The position numbers and the translations under genes were made by a program. The notes under the pieces were generated by a model. The model was not told where the DNA came from and did no database searches. It worked only from the letters and a program-made list of their open reading frames with translations. Of a stretch of 64,000 nt of DNA, positions 26,534 through 35,436 are shown piece by piece. The stretch comes from Polynucleobacter sp. JS-JIR-II-b4 (GTDB taxonomy: Bacteria > Pseudomonadota > Gammaproteobacteria > Burkholderiales > Burkholderiaceae): the NCBI RefSeq assembly GCF_018687815.1, contig NZ_CP061306.1, positions 372,001-436,000 on the forward strand. The letters run 5' to 3'. Each line of letters starts with the position of its first letter. The first letter of the stretch is position 1.

Positions 26534-27718
26534 ATGAACATTCGTCATCACATTTTTGCAGTAGCCGCTGCTGCAATGCTTACAACCGGCGCTTATGCTG
26601 CCGATATCAAACTTGGTGTTGCAGGTCCGTTTACTGGTGGTTCATCCTCAATGGGTGTCAGTATGCGTGACGGTGTTCGCCTTGCTGCAAAAGAAATTAA
26701 TGCTGCTGGTGGTATCAACGGCAACAAAATCGTTTTGGTTGAGCGCGATGATGAAGCGAAAAACGAGCGTGGTGTTCAAATTGCACAAGAATTGATTAAC
26801 AACGAGAAAGTAGTTGCTACTTTGGGTTACATCAATACCGGTGTTGCATTGGCTTCACAACGATTTTATCAAGAAGCAAAGATTCCAGTATTCAACAACG
26901 TTGCAACAGGTACATTGATTACTCATCAGTTTCCAAATGCTGCTGAAAACTATGTTTTCCGTAATGCTGCAGCTGACAATATTCAAGCACCAATGATCGC
27001 TAAAGAAGCGGTTGAGAAGCGCGGCTTGAAAAAAGTGGCAATTTTGGCTGACTCAACAAACTACGGCCAGTTAGGCCGCGAGGACTTAGAGAAGGCATTG
27101 AAAGGTTACGGCGTAACTCCAGTTGCAACTGAAAAGTTCAATATTGGTGACGTCGATATGACTTCACAGTTGCTCAAAGCAAAAAATGCTGGTGCTGATG
27201 TTGTTTTGACATACGCAATTGGACCAGAGTTGGCACAAATTGCTAACGGTATGGCGAAGTTGGGTTGGAAAAAACCAATGATCGGTAGCTGGACATTATC
27301 TATGGCTAGCTTTATTGATACAGCCGGTAAAAATGGTGATGGCGCAACAATGCCAGAAACTTTCATTCAACAGCCTGCAACAACTCCAAAGCGCAAAGCT
27401 TTCGTTGAGGCTTACTTGAAAGACTTCAAACCTAAGAATGGCATCATTGCTTCCCCAGTTTCTGCTGCCCAAGGGTATGACTCTGTTTATTTGTTGGCTG
27501 CCGCTATCAAGCAGGCAAACAGCACAGAGGGACCAAAGATTTTGGCAGCATTGCAAGATCTCAAGACTCCAGTTGAAGGCGTTGTGATTACTTACAACAA
27601 GCCATTTACTGCAACTGACCATGATGCTATTAAGGCAAAAGACGTGGTTATGGGCGTAGTTGAAAGCGGTCGCGTCCAGTTCTTGAATGCTGAAGACGCA
27701 ACAGCGAAAAAGAAGTAA
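26534..27718 (+). CDS. livK: branched-chain amino acid ABC transporter, substrate-binding protein
   Basis: A 394-aa periplasmic binding protein. The signal peptide ends near GAYA. The mature protein begins ADIKLGVAGPFTGGSSSMG, the classic LivK/LivJ start, and shows AAKEINAAGGINGNKIVLVERDD and the VAILADSTNYGQLGRED hinge region. GGAGAC lies 7 bp before the ATG. It is separated from the permease gene by 141 bp that hold a strong hairpin, which probably gives more binding protein than membrane parts. Confidence 0.9.
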   Translation: MNIRHHIFAVAAAAMLTTGAYAADIKLGVAGPFTGGSSSMGVSMRDGVRLAAKEINAAGGINGNKIVLVERDDEAKNERGVQIAQELINNEKVVATLGYINTGVALASQRFYQEAKIPVFNNVATGTLITHQFPNAAENYVFRNAAADNIQAPMIAKEAVEKRGLKKVAILADSTNYGQLGREDLEKALKGYGVTPVATEKFNIGDVDMTSQLLKAKNAGADVVLTYAIGPELAQIANGMAKLGWKKPMIGSWTLSMASFIDTAGKNGDGATMPETFIQQPATTPKRKAFVEAYLKDFKPKNGIIASPVSAAQGYDSVYLLAAAIKQANSTEGPKILAALQDLKTPVEGVVITYNKPFTATDHDAIKAKDVVMGVVESGRVQFLNAEDATAKKK

Positions 27719-27773
27719 TTTAAGCTCTAGGGCAGGTAATCTAAATAATTATTTTGCACTGCAGCATTAGATA

Positions 27774-27807
27774 AAGCAAAACGCCGCCTACAAGCGGCGT
27801 TTTGCTT
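27774..27807 (+). terminator. 14-bp perfect hairpin between livK and livH
   Basis: AAGCAAAACGCCGC at 27774-27787 pairs perfectly with GCGGCGTTTTGCTT at 27794-27807 around a 6-nt loop. The T run lies inside the 3-prime arm. It probably stops most transcripts after livK or protects their 3-prime end. Confidence 0.7.
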
Positions 27808-27859
27808 ACAATGTCGGATTCGTTAATAAAACAGTTTTTAGAATATTTAGGCCAATAAC

Positions 27860-28738
27860 ATGGACATGTTTGCACAAATCCTCTCGAGCGGCATAGCGGT
27901 GGGGATGATCTACGCGGTCATCGCTTTCGGCTTTCAGCTCACATTTGCCACATCTGGCACCTTGAACTTCGGTCAGGGTGAGGCGCTGATGTTAGGTGCT
28001 CTTGTAGGTTTAACTTGCGTAGATACCTTTGGCATGAACTACTGGGTGATGATTCCAGTCGTTTGCTTATTCGGAATGATTCAAGGTAGCTTTGTTGAGC
28101 TGATCGGTGTGCGTCCTGCAATCAAGATTAAATCTGAGTTTGGTTGGATTATGTCTACTATCGCGCTCGGTATTATTTTCAAGAACGTGGCTGAAAATAT
28201 TTGGGGTCGTGATGCATTGCCATTTCCATCGCCACTACCAATGGAGCCAATGAGTTTCTTGGGCGCAAATATTCTCCCAATGGAAATCTTGGTTGTCGTT
28301 GGTGCGTTAGTGATGATGTTGTTGGTGGAGTTCTTTAACCGCAAAACTATTTACGGTAAGGCGGTTGTTGCTACAGCAAACGACCGTGATGCTGCTGGCT
28401 TGATGGGTATTAATACCAGCGTAGTAATTACCTTCTCCTATGCACTTTCTTCTTTAACTGCAGCGTTTGCAGGCGTATTGATTGCGCCGTTAACTTTGAC
28501 TGGCGCAACCATGGGTGGTGCGTTAGGTTTGAAGGCTTTTGCTGTAGCGATTATTGGCGGCTTATCTAGCGGCCTTGGCATTATTGTTGGTGGCTTGATT
28601 CTCGGAATCGTAGAAACAGCAACTGGTTTTTATATCTCTACTGGTTACAAAGATGTGCCTGGTTTGATTTTGTTATTGCTCGTGTTGGCGTACAAACCAT
28701 CTGGTCTCTTCGGCAAATCTGCGATTAAGAAAGTTTAA
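27860..28738 (+). CDS. livH: branched-chain amino acid ABC transporter permease LivH
   Basis: A 292-aa permease with eight or so helices. LSSGIAVGMIYAVIAFGFQL at the N-terminus, TLNFGQGEALMLGA, and the EAA-like loop NDRDAAGLMGINTS are LivH features, as is KAFAVAIIGGLSSGLGIIVG near the end. The stop overlaps the next start by one base (TAATG), so translation of the two membrane components is coupled. Confidence 0.92.
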   Translation: MDMFAQILSSGIAVGMIYAVIAFGFQLTFATSGTLNFGQGEALMLGALVGLTCVDTFGMNYWVMIPVVCLFGMIQGSFVELIGVRPAIKIKSEFGWIMSTIALGIIFKNVAENIWGRDALPFPSPLPMEPMSFLGANILPMEILVVVGALVMMLLVEFFNRKTIYGKAVVATANDRDAAGLMGINTSVVITFSYALSSLTAAFAGVLIAPLTLTGATMGGALGLKAFAVAIIGGLSSGLGIIVGGLILGIVETATGFYISTGYKDVPGLILLLLVLAYKPSGLFGKSAIKKV

Positions 28739-30669
28739 TGATGAAATTGAAGTCTCTAGTACCTATATTGATTGCGATTGCGGGCCTGATTTGTTTGCCC
28801 CTCTTTGTTCATAACCCTTACTACATTCACTTAGTTGAAACAATTCTGATCTACACCATTTTGTTATATGGTTTGGATATCGTTGTAGGTTATGTTGGTC
28901 AAGTTTCATTGGGGCATGCAGCCTTATTCGGAATTGGATCGTATACCGCTGGTGTTTTGTATTTCCACTTTGGCATGCCAATCTGGGTCAATATCCCAGC
29001 CGCCATTATTGTTACCGCAATCTTCGGTGGAATCCTAGCGCTACCAGCCTTGAAAGTCATTGGCCCTTATTTGGCGATGGTGACCTTGGCGTTCGGTACG
29101 ATTGCGCAGATTCTAATCAATGAGATGACTTGGTTAACCGAAGGTCCTTTGGGCATCAAGATTCCAAAGCCAGAGTTAATGGGTATTCCAATGACTAAGG
29201 CCGAATTCTTCTGGTTAGTTTCCGCAGTTTTGATCATTTCTCTGATCGTAGTCGATCGTTTTGTGAAGTCCCAAATTGGCCGAGCATTCGAAGCATTGCG
29301 TGATAGCCCAATTGCTTGTGACTGTATGGGGGTATCTGTATATCGCTTTAAGGTGATCGCATTTGTGATTAGCGCTGGCTTTGCTGGTTTGGCTGGTTGC
29401 CTATATGCCTATTCAGAGCAATACATTTCACCAAACACTTATAACAATGAATTGGCTGTTCTCTTCTTACTCGGCATCATCATGGGCGGACGTAAGTCTC
29501 GCTTGGGTGCATTGCTTGGTGCTGCCATCATCGTTTTGTTGCCAAAACTCTTGGACGATATCAATCTATTCCGCATCGTTGCCTCGATTATTGCTGTTGT
29601 GGTGGTGGTAGGTGCTGGTATGGCTTTGTCTAAACAGGTAACTACTCCAAGGCGTGTAGCTGTTCCGATTGCTGGTGTAGTCGGTTTGGCAGCATTTTCA
29701 TTCTGGTTGAATAGCATCTCTGATTGGCGCCTCAGTATTTTTGGCTTTATGATTTTGTTGGTGGTGTACTACTTGCAAAACGGTATCGTTGGTTTTGCGA
29801 AGAGCTTCTATCAATCTATTGTTGGCAAAGCAAAAACTACTCGTGGCGGTGACGCTGAAGTGGTGGATGATTCCATTAGCTTCATTAGTACCGTTGCTAA
29901 TCAAAATACGGGCGCTGAGCTCCTGAAAGTCGACTCTGTATTAATGCAGTTCGGTGGCTTAAAGGCATTGAACAATGTTGATCTCAGCATCAAGCGCGGC
30001 ACTATTCATGGTCTGATCGGTCCTAATGGATCTGGTAAGAGCACGATGATGAACGTATTGACTGGTATTTACGTACCTACGGCTGGTAACGTTCTTTACT
30101 CTGGCGAAAGTGTTGTTGGTAAGACTTCTTCTGACATCGCACTATCAGGTATCGCACGTACTTTCCAAAACGTTCAGCTCTTCGGTGAGATGACTGCTAT
30201 CCAAAACATTTTAGTTGGCTTGCATCACACTTTTAAATCAAACATGGTTGAGATTGCTTTGCATCTACCGCGTTACAAGAAGGAAGAGGCTGAAGCGCAC
30301 GCTCGTGCGATGGCATTGCTCAAGTTCGTTGGCTTGGATGATTTGGCGAATGAAGAGGCGCGTAACTTGCCTTACGGCAAACAGCGTTTACTCGAGATTG
30401 CCCGTGCCTTGGCGTTAGATCCTGAGTTGCTCCTCTTGGATGAGCCAGCTGCAGGTTTGACAGCTCCTGATATTAAAGAGCTCTTGCGCATTATTCGTAA
30501 GATCCGCGATAGCGGTATTACCTTCATCCTGATTGAGCATCATATGGATGTGGTGATGTCAGTTTGCGATACCGTTTCTGTATTGGACTTTGGTCAGAAG
30601 ATTGCAGAAGGTAAACCAGCTGAAGTTCAGGCAGACGAGAAGGTGATTCATGCCTACTTGGGTACTTAA
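28738..30669 (+). CDS. livMG: fused LivM permease and LivG ATPase
   Basis: A 643-aa fusion. Residues 1-320 are a LivM permease (GYVGQVSLGHAALFGIGSYTAG, LRDSPIACDCMGVSVYRFK as the EAA loop, AYSEQYISPNTY). Residues 320-380 hold one more helix pair and a linker. Residues 390-643 are an ABC ATPase with Walker A GPNGSGKST, signature NLPYGKQRLLEIARAL (LSGGQ replaced by LPYGKQ, usual for LivG), Walker B LLLLDEPAAG and the switch EHHMD. Both halves look intact. Two ATG codons overlap the livH stop, and either may start it. Confidence 0.92.
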   Translation: MMKLKSLVPILIAIAGLICLPLFVHNPYYIHLVETILIYTILLYGLDIVVGYVGQVSLGHAALFGIGSYTAGVLYFHFGMPIWVNIPAAIIVTAIFGGILALPALKVIGPYLAMVTLAFGTIAQILINEMTWLTEGPLGIKIPKPELMGIPMTKAEFFWLVSAVLIISLIVVDRFVKSQIGRAFEALRDSPIACDCMGVSVYRFKVIAFVISAGFAGLAGCLYAYSEQYISPNTYNNELAVLFLLGIIMGGRKSRLGALLGAAIIVLLPKLLDDINLFRIVASIIAVVVVVGAGMALSKQVTTPRRVAVPIAGVVGLAAFSFWLNSISDWRLSIFGFMILLVVYYLQNGIVGFAKSFYQSIVGKAKTTRGGDAEVVDDSISFISTVANQNTGAELLKVDSVLMQFGGLKALNNVDLSIKRGTIHGLIGPNGSGKSTMMNVLTGIYVPTAGNVLYSGESVVGKTSSDIALSGIARTFQNVQLFGEMTAIQNILVGLHHTFKSNMVEIALHLPRYKKEEAEAHARAMALLKFVGLDDLANEEARNLPYGKQRLLEIARALALDPELLLLDEPAAGLTAPDIKELLRIIRKIRDSGITFILIEHHMDVVMSVCDTVSVLDFGQKIAEGKPAEVQADEKVIHAYLGT

Positions 30670-30699
30670 TCACTAGAACATATTGAATCGGTAAATACC

Positions 30700-31428
30700 A
30701 TGTTATCTATTAAGAATCTTGAAGCAGGCTACGGCAAAGTTAAAGTCCTCCATGGCATCAATATTGATGTTCCTAAAGGGCAAGTGATTACCTTGATTGG
30801 CTCAAATGGCGCTGGTAAAACTACCACCATGCGCGCTATTACCGGCATGATTAAGCCAACAGCTGGCGAAGTCACATTAGGCGGCGAAAAAATTGACGGC
30901 TACGACTCTCATAAAATCGCCCGCCTAGGTTTGGCTCACAGCCCTGAGGGTCGCCGCGTGTTTACAACGATGTCCGTAACTGACAACTTGTTGCTTGGCG
31001 CGTTTCCACGCTTCACAGGTAGCCGCCCAAAAGGTGACATCAAGCATGACTTAGAAAAGTCTCTTGAAATGTTCCCACGTCTCAAGGAACGTCGCAATCA
31101 ATTGGCTGGTACTTTGTCTGGTGGTGAGCAGCAAATGTTGGCAATGGCTCGTGCCGTGATGCTGAACCCAGAGATCATTCTTTTGGATGAGCCATCTATG
31201 GGCCTAGCCCCAATCTTAGTTGAGGAAGTATTTAGAATTATTTCTAACCTCAAGTCACAAGGCGTCACCATGTTGCTAGTTGAACAGTTTGCTGCTGCTG
31301 CTTTAAATGTAGCTGACTACGGTTATGTTCTAGAGAACGGCAAGATCGCTACTCACGGACCTGCTGCAAAGCTCAAGGACGATCCTGCTGTGAAAGCGGC
31401 TTACTTGGGTGGTGCTGGTGGTCACTAA
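30700..31428 (+). CDS. livF: branched-chain amino acid ABC transporter ATPase LivF
   Basis: The 242-aa second ATPase of the transporter. Walker A GSNGAGKTT, Q-loop region with HSPEGRRVF typical of LivF, signature LSGGEQQMLAMARAVM, Walker B IILLDEPSMGLAP and switch LVEQF are all present. It follows the LivMG fusion by 30 bp, and a terminator lies 26 bp after its stop, which closes the operon. Confidence 0.92.
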   Translation: MLSIKNLEAGYGKVKVLHGINIDVPKGQVITLIGSNGAGKTTTMRAITGMIKPTAGEVTLGGEKIDGYDSHKIARLGLAHSPEGRRVFTTMSVTDNLLLGAFPRFTGSRPKGDIKHDLEKSLEMFPRLKERRNQLAGTLSGGEQQMLAMARAVMLNPEIILLDEPSMGLAPILVEEVFRIISNLKSQGVTMLLVEQFAAAALNVADYGYVLENGKIATHGPAAKLKDDPAVKAAYLGGAGGH

Positions 31429-31453
31429 GTAGTTTTCGAAGTTGAAGAAAATA

Positions 31454-31481
31454 AAAAAGCCCTTAGCAATAAGGGCTTTTT
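31454..31481 (+). terminator. rho-independent terminator of the liv operon
   Basis: AAAAAGCCCTTA (31454-31465) pairs with TAAGGGCTTTTT (31470-31481) around GCAA, and the 3-prime arm ends in a T run. It lies just after livF, and the A-rich 5-prime arm could serve as a T tail on the other strand as well. Confidence 0.85.
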
Positions 31482-31589
31482 CTTCTGGAGATGTAAGCTA
31501 CCCCGATTTAGTTTGATAAGCGCTTTATAGCCTCTCAAATCTTTAAGCACCGAGGCTGGAGGTCTTTTGAGTGCCGCCAAAATATGGCA

Positions 31590-32405
31590 TCAATGATTTA
31601 TTGTCTTGATCATTAAGCTCACGGCAATGATTAATGTAAAGACTGCAAATATTTGCTGAATTCTAGGGCCGCTTATTTTTTTCTCCAATACTTTTCCTAG
31701 CAGGAGTCCCAATAGTGAACCGCAGGCAAAAGGAATTGCAATGGTCGTATTCAGGGTTCCAGATGCAAGGGAGATAAAGGCGCCCCCAGCAGAAACAATT
31801 GCGAGCACACCAAGTGAGGTGGCAACAATTGATTTCATCGGCAAGTCAGTGAATTTATTTAAAGCAGGAACTAGAATAAACCCCCCGCCAACACCTAGTA
31901 GACCCGATAGAAATCCAGCAGTGGCCCCAGATATCATTAGTGCACGCGCACACGGTACTGTCCAAATCAGTTTTCCGATCGATGAGTCCAGTTGACAGGG
32001 CGGACTTTTAATTTGTGGAAGGGGTTTTCCAGAAAGATTTCTGGCTACCTGTAAAAGCATCCGAATAGAAACGTACATCAACACCAGGCTAAAGAGTATT
32101 AGTAGCGGAGTGTTCGGTACCTTCTGGGCTAGCCATAAACCAACCGGGGATAAGGCCAAGCCAAAAATCGCCATCAACATAGCTGCTTTATAGCGAAGTG
32201 CTTTGGCCTTGAATCCAATAACAGCGCCTGCAAAAGCCGAAATAGTAATTGCTGTTAATGCTATCGGCCCTGCCTCTGCCATTGGCAGATGCAGAAGAAA
32301 CACCAGTAAGGGTACTGATAAGATGCCGCCCCCAGCTCCCGTCAGGCCCATTAAGACACCAACAAATGCACCAATTGCTAAGGTTAGGTAGGGCAAAAAG
32401 TCCAT
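31590..32405 (-). CDS. TauE/SafE-family membrane transporter
   Basis: A sulfite/organosulfur anion exporter-type membrane protein (DUF81) of about 271 aa with eight helices in two repeats: GVLMGLTGAGGGILSVPLLVF and FLSGLLGVGGGFILVPAL carry the conserved glycine-rich motif. The ATG at 32405 lies 4 bp after the SQR stop, and a TTG directly upstream is less likely. Placed after SQR in a sulfide/persulfide module, it probably exports sulfite or another sulfur oxidation product. The transported ion is inferred. Confidence 0.85.
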   Translation of the reverse strand: MDFLPYLTLAIGAFVGVLMGLTGAGGGILSVPLLVFLLHLPMAEAGPIALTAITISAFAGAVIGFKAKALRYKAAMLMAIFGLALSPVGLWLAQKVPNTPLLILFSLVLMYVSIRMLLQVARNLSGKPLPQIKSPPCQLDSSIGKLIWTVPCARALMISGATAGFLSGLLGVGGGFILVPALNKFTDLPMKSIVATSLGVLAIVSAGGAFISLASGTLNTTIAIPFACGSLLGLLLGKVLEKKISGPRIQQIFAVFTLIIAVSLMIKTINH

Positions 32406-32408
32406 CAA

Positions 32409-33653
32409 TTAATTTTCAAATGGACGCGCTAACCACTCTCTTCCCTTGAGCATTGCATTCCAGTAAAGCCAAGGAAGAACATCTTTCTTTAGAATCCAAG
32501 CGAGTCTTGTGGCTTTAAGTGGATTAATGAGCCAAGGAAAAGTGGGTAAGAGTTTTCCACCAAAACCAAACTCTGCCAAAACAATTTTTCCGTTTTCTAC
32601 CGTCAGTGGGCATGAGCCATAACCATCGTATTTAGTTGGCAGTGGTTTGTTGTGTTTTGCTGCTAATAAGTTCTCTGCGACGACCACAATTTGTTTTCTG
32701 GCTGCAGCAGCAGTTTTAGAGTTTGGCGACGAACAGCAATCACCAAGTCCAAAGATATTCGGGTAGCGAGTATGTTGAAGGGTAAATTGGTCTACATCTA
32801 CAAAGCCATCGGCATTGGAAACGGGGCTTCCCTTGAGGCAATCTTGAGGGCCTTGTGGGGGTACTACATGTAGCATGTCAAACGATTTTTCAACCTGCGT
32901 AACATTTCCATCTGCACCTTTGACTGCAAAAATCGCTTTTTTAGATGGACCATCTACGGAAATAAGATTGGTATTGAAATTGAGTTTGGCATTGTATTTT
33001 TTGACATATTCCATAAGCGGCGGGACAAAGTCGGCTACACCAAAGAGTGCGGCACCCGCATTGTCTAATTCAACCTCAATATTTTTTAGGCTACCTTGTT
33101 GCTGCCATTCATAACAGGATAGATACATTGCCTTCTGAGGTGCTCCAGGACACTTGATTGGCATAGGAGGTTGAGTAAAAATCGCTTTTCCAGACTTCAG
33201 GCCTTGAACAAGCTCCCAGGTATACGGAGAGTACTCATAACTATAGTTAGAGGTCACCCCATTTTTACCAAGTGTTTCCTTGAGCCCGGGTATAGCATCC
33301 CAGTTTGTCTTAATGCCTGTTGCAATTGCTAGTTGCTTATATTTAACTGCAGCACCATTACTAACCAGAACTTCATTGGCCTCTGGATTGAAGCCCACAA
33401 TCTTCTCTTTAATCCAGCGCACTCCTGATGGAATGAGATCTTTAGTTTGACGACGACTATTTTTGACGTTAAATGCACCGCCGCCCACTAGCGTCCAAGA
33501 GGGTTGGTAATAGTGCTCTTCAGAGGGCTCAATGATTGCGATATTTAGAGAGTGGTCTCTGGATTTCAGGCTAGCAGCTAAGCCTATGCCAGCAGCGCCA
33601 CCGCCTGCAATTACTACGTCAAATACATTGGAACTCGAGTTTGCTGAAGTCAT
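32409..33653 (-). CDS. sqr: sulfide:quinone oxidoreductase
   Basis: An FAD enzyme of 414 aa that oxidises sulfide to persulfide/polysulfide and gives electrons to quinone. The FAD motif is VVIAGGGAAGIGLAASLK at residues 13-30. EEHYYQPSWTLVGGG is the typical SQR segment. The redox cysteines lie in IKCPGAPQKAMYLSCYEW near residues 160-180, and FGLGDCCSSPNSKTAAAARKQ near residue 300 completes the FAD site. It is peripheral on the inner membrane. It is divergent from the persulfide dioxygenase gene and the sensor that probably controls both. Confidence 0.88.
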   Translation of the reverse strand: MTSANSSSNVFDVVIAGGGAAGIGLAASLKSRDHSLNIAIIEPSEEHYYQPSWTLVGGGAFNVKNSRRQTKDLIPSGVRWIKEKIVGFNPEANEVLVSNGAAVKYKQLAIATGIKTNWDAIPGLKETLGKNGVTSNYSYEYSPYTWELVQGLKSGKAIFTQPPMPIKCPGAPQKAMYLSCYEWQQQGSLKNIEVELDNAGAALFGVADFVPPLMEYVKKYNAKLNFNTNLISVDGPSKKAIFAVKGADGNVTQVEKSFDMLHVVPPQGPQDCLKGSPVSNADGFVDVDQFTLQHTRYPNIFGLGDCCSSPNSKTAAAARKQIVVVAENLLAAKHNKPLPTKYDGYGSCPLTVENGKIVLAEFGFGGKLLPTFPWLINPLKATRLAWILKKDVLPWLYWNAMLKGREWLARPFEN

Positions 33654-33757
33654 GCTATCTCCACCTCTATGTTTTATTAGATCTAGGTCAATAAAATAGC
33701 TTGAATTATAGTGATTGGCTATCAGGGTTTATGATTAGTCTACATTTTTATATAGTA

Positions 33758-33768
33758 TTTATCATAAA
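33758..33768. promoter_or_regulatory. candidate operator for the ArsR-type sensor
   Basis: TTTATCATAAA is an 11-bp palindrome centred on one base, 31 bp before the persulfide dioxygenase start and inside the divergent promoter region (33654-33799), which is very AT-rich. ArsR-type regulators bind such AT-rich inverted repeats. No experimentally defined consensus was matched, so this is only a candidate. Confidence 0.35.
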
Positions 33769-33799
33769 ATAAATTATTTACAGCCAACTGGACAAATAC

Positions 33800-34660
33800 A
33801 TGAAACCGATTGTTAAGGGATTTTTTGACCCGGATACCTGGACCGTAACTTATGTGGTTTATGAGAAACCGGGTTCACCATGTTTAATCATTGATTCAGT
33901 GCTTAATTATGACCATAAGTCAGGGCGTACTAAAACGAAATCAGCCGATGAAGTGATTGAGTTCGTCAAGGCTAATAACCTAGCTACAGAATGGATTTTA
34001 GAAACCCACGCACATGCAGATCATGTTTCAGCAGCACCGTATCTAAAATCGAAATTAGGCGGCAAGATTGCCATAGGTGATCATATCTCGGTGGTGCAGG
34101 GGGTATTTAAAAAAGTGTTTAATTTGGAAGAGGCATTTAAAGCGGACGGCTCTCAGTTTGATGACTTGCTTAAAGATGGGGAAGAAATTCACTTTGGAAA
34201 TCTAAGCTTTAAGTCCCTCTTTGTTCCCGGTCATACGCCAGCCTGCATGGCATATCAAGTAGGTGATGCCATTTTTGTAGGCGATACCATGTTTATGCCT
34301 GACGTTGGAACTGCCCGATGTGATTTTCCAGGCGGTGATGCACACACGCTTTATAAGTCGATGCAAAGGATTTTGAGTTTTCCTGGTGCGACTAGATTAT
34401 TTATGTGCCACGACTATCCGCCAAATGGGCGTCCAGTAAATTACGAAACAACAGTGACCGAGCAGAAGAAATCGAATATACATATGCATGATGGTATTAC
34501 TGAGGATGAGTTTGTTCAGATGCGCAGTAAGCGTGACGCCACATTAGATATGCCGGTACTTATTTTGCCTTCGATCCAAATTAACATTCGCGCAGGTGAT
34601 ATGCCTCCGAAGGAAAGCAACGGGATTTCATATTTAAAGATTCCCCTTAACGCACTGTAA
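33800..34660 (+). CDS. persulfide dioxygenase (Blh/ETHE1-type metallo-beta-lactamase fold)
   Basis: A 286-aa MBL-fold non-heme iron enzyme. HAHADH at about residues 73-78 is the metal motif, GHTPACMAY and FVGDTMFMPDVGTARCDFPGG hold the next ligands, and MCHDYPPNGRPV closes the site. ETHE1-type enzymes oxidise glutathione persulfide to sulfite and are the usual partner of SQR. The C-terminal extension (residues 225-286) matches the Blh form of Agrobacterium and Xylella. It is followed after 5 bp by the ArsR gene. Confidence 0.88.
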   Translation: MKPIVKGFFDPDTWTVTYVVYEKPGSPCLIIDSVLNYDHKSGRTKTKSADEVIEFVKANNLATEWILETHAHADHVSAAPYLKSKLGGKIAIGDHISVVQGVFKKVFNLEEAFKADGSQFDDLLKDGEEIHFGNLSFKSLFVPGHTPACMAYQVGDAIFVGDTMFMPDVGTARCDFPGGDAHTLYKSMQRILSFPGATRLFMCHDYPPNGRPVNYETTVTEQKKSNIHMHDGITEDEFVQMRSKRDATLDMPVLILPSIQINIRAGDMPPKESNGISYLKIPLNAL

Positions 34661-34665
34661 TTTTC

Positions 34666-34986
34666 ATGTTGAGCGAAAAAAAGCGAATTGCTGAGCTTAA
34701 GAAGATGCAGTCTTCTGCCACAAAGGCTTGCGAGTTCTTAAAAGTACTTTCAAACCCGAGTCGACTGATGTTGTTGTGTGAAATCGCTGTTGAGGAGCGG
34801 TGCGTTGGGGACCTGGAGGAATCAACCGGAATACATCAACCAACCTTATCGCAACAGCTGACAGTACTACGTACTAAAAAGTTGGTTAAGACACGCAGAG
34901 ACGGTAAGCAAATTTATTATTCTCTTTCCAGTGACATAACGTTATCGGTCATGAACTTGCTCTACAGTCATTATTGTAAAAAATAA
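34666..34986 (+). CDS. bigR: ArsR-type persulfide-sensing repressor (BigR/SqrR-like)
   Basis: A 106-aa winged-helix repressor. The DNA-recognition region is GIHQPTLSQQLTVLRTKKLV (residues 55-74). Two cysteines, C38 in LMLLCEI and C104 at the C-terminus, are 66 residues apart. From memory the same spacing separates the two redox cysteines of BigR and SqrR, which form a di- or polysulfide link and release DNA. Extra cysteines are C22 and C46. It lies directly behind the dioxygenase gene and most likely represses both arms of the module. Confidence 0.82.
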   Translation: MLSEKKRIAELKKMQSSATKACEFLKVLSNPSRLMLLCEIAVEERCVGDLEESTGIHQPTLSQQLTVLRTKKLVKTRRDGKQIYYSLSSDITLSVMNLLYSHYCKK

Positions 34987-35010
34987 ACCTGTTTTTACCG
35001 CTCTCACAAT

Positions 35011-35436
35011 TTAGTTAACAATTGTTTTTGGCTTCCTAATGGCGGTTAGGTGTAATAAAAAGATAACAGCGAACAGCAGGCCAATAATCCAGTGGGTGCT
35101 AATTACTCCATCGCGGATTTCCTCTGGCCCGTAATAAAGCATTCCGCCGGTAATGAGAAGTGCAAATAGAAAGCCCAGTTGGCCAAAGCCACTCCACAAC
35201 TGCTTTCTGGACTTATAGCCCGCCTTGATATGAAATGGCATTACTGATCCAAGAGCTAAGGTAGCCAGCATTGCAGCAATGCCATGAGCTGCGAGAATGC
35301 TATGGGTGCCAAGAGTAGATCTTTGGATCTGAAATTCATGCCCCAGAAGATACATCAGGCCAGTGATTGAACAAGCCATCATGCCGCAGATGACAAACGT
35401 TCTTTGCCAGCTGGACATCCTCCCAAGGCGGCTCAT
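35011..35436 (-). CDS. histidine-rich four-helix membrane protein, possible heme b carrier
   Basis: A protein of 141 aa with four hydrophobic segments. Histidines lie in or near the helices (LLGHEF, GTHSILAAHGIAAM, VMPFHIK, THWIIGLLFAVIFLLHLTAI), a pattern seen in small cytochrome b-like or DUF4405 proteins that carry electrons across the membrane. Heme binding is inferred. The start at ATG 35436 gives an ATGA overlap with the apbE stop. A longer reading frame would extend into apbE. It is the last gene of the Fur-box operon, where it could supply electrons to the FMN protein. Confidence 0.7.
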   Translation of the reverse strand: MSRLGRMSSWQRTFVICGMMACSITGLMYLLGHEFQIQRSTLGTHSILAAHGIAAMLATLALGSVMPFHIKAGYKSRKQLWSGFGQLGFLFALLITGGMLYYGPEEIRDGVISTHWIIGLLFAVIFLLHLTAIRKPKTIVN

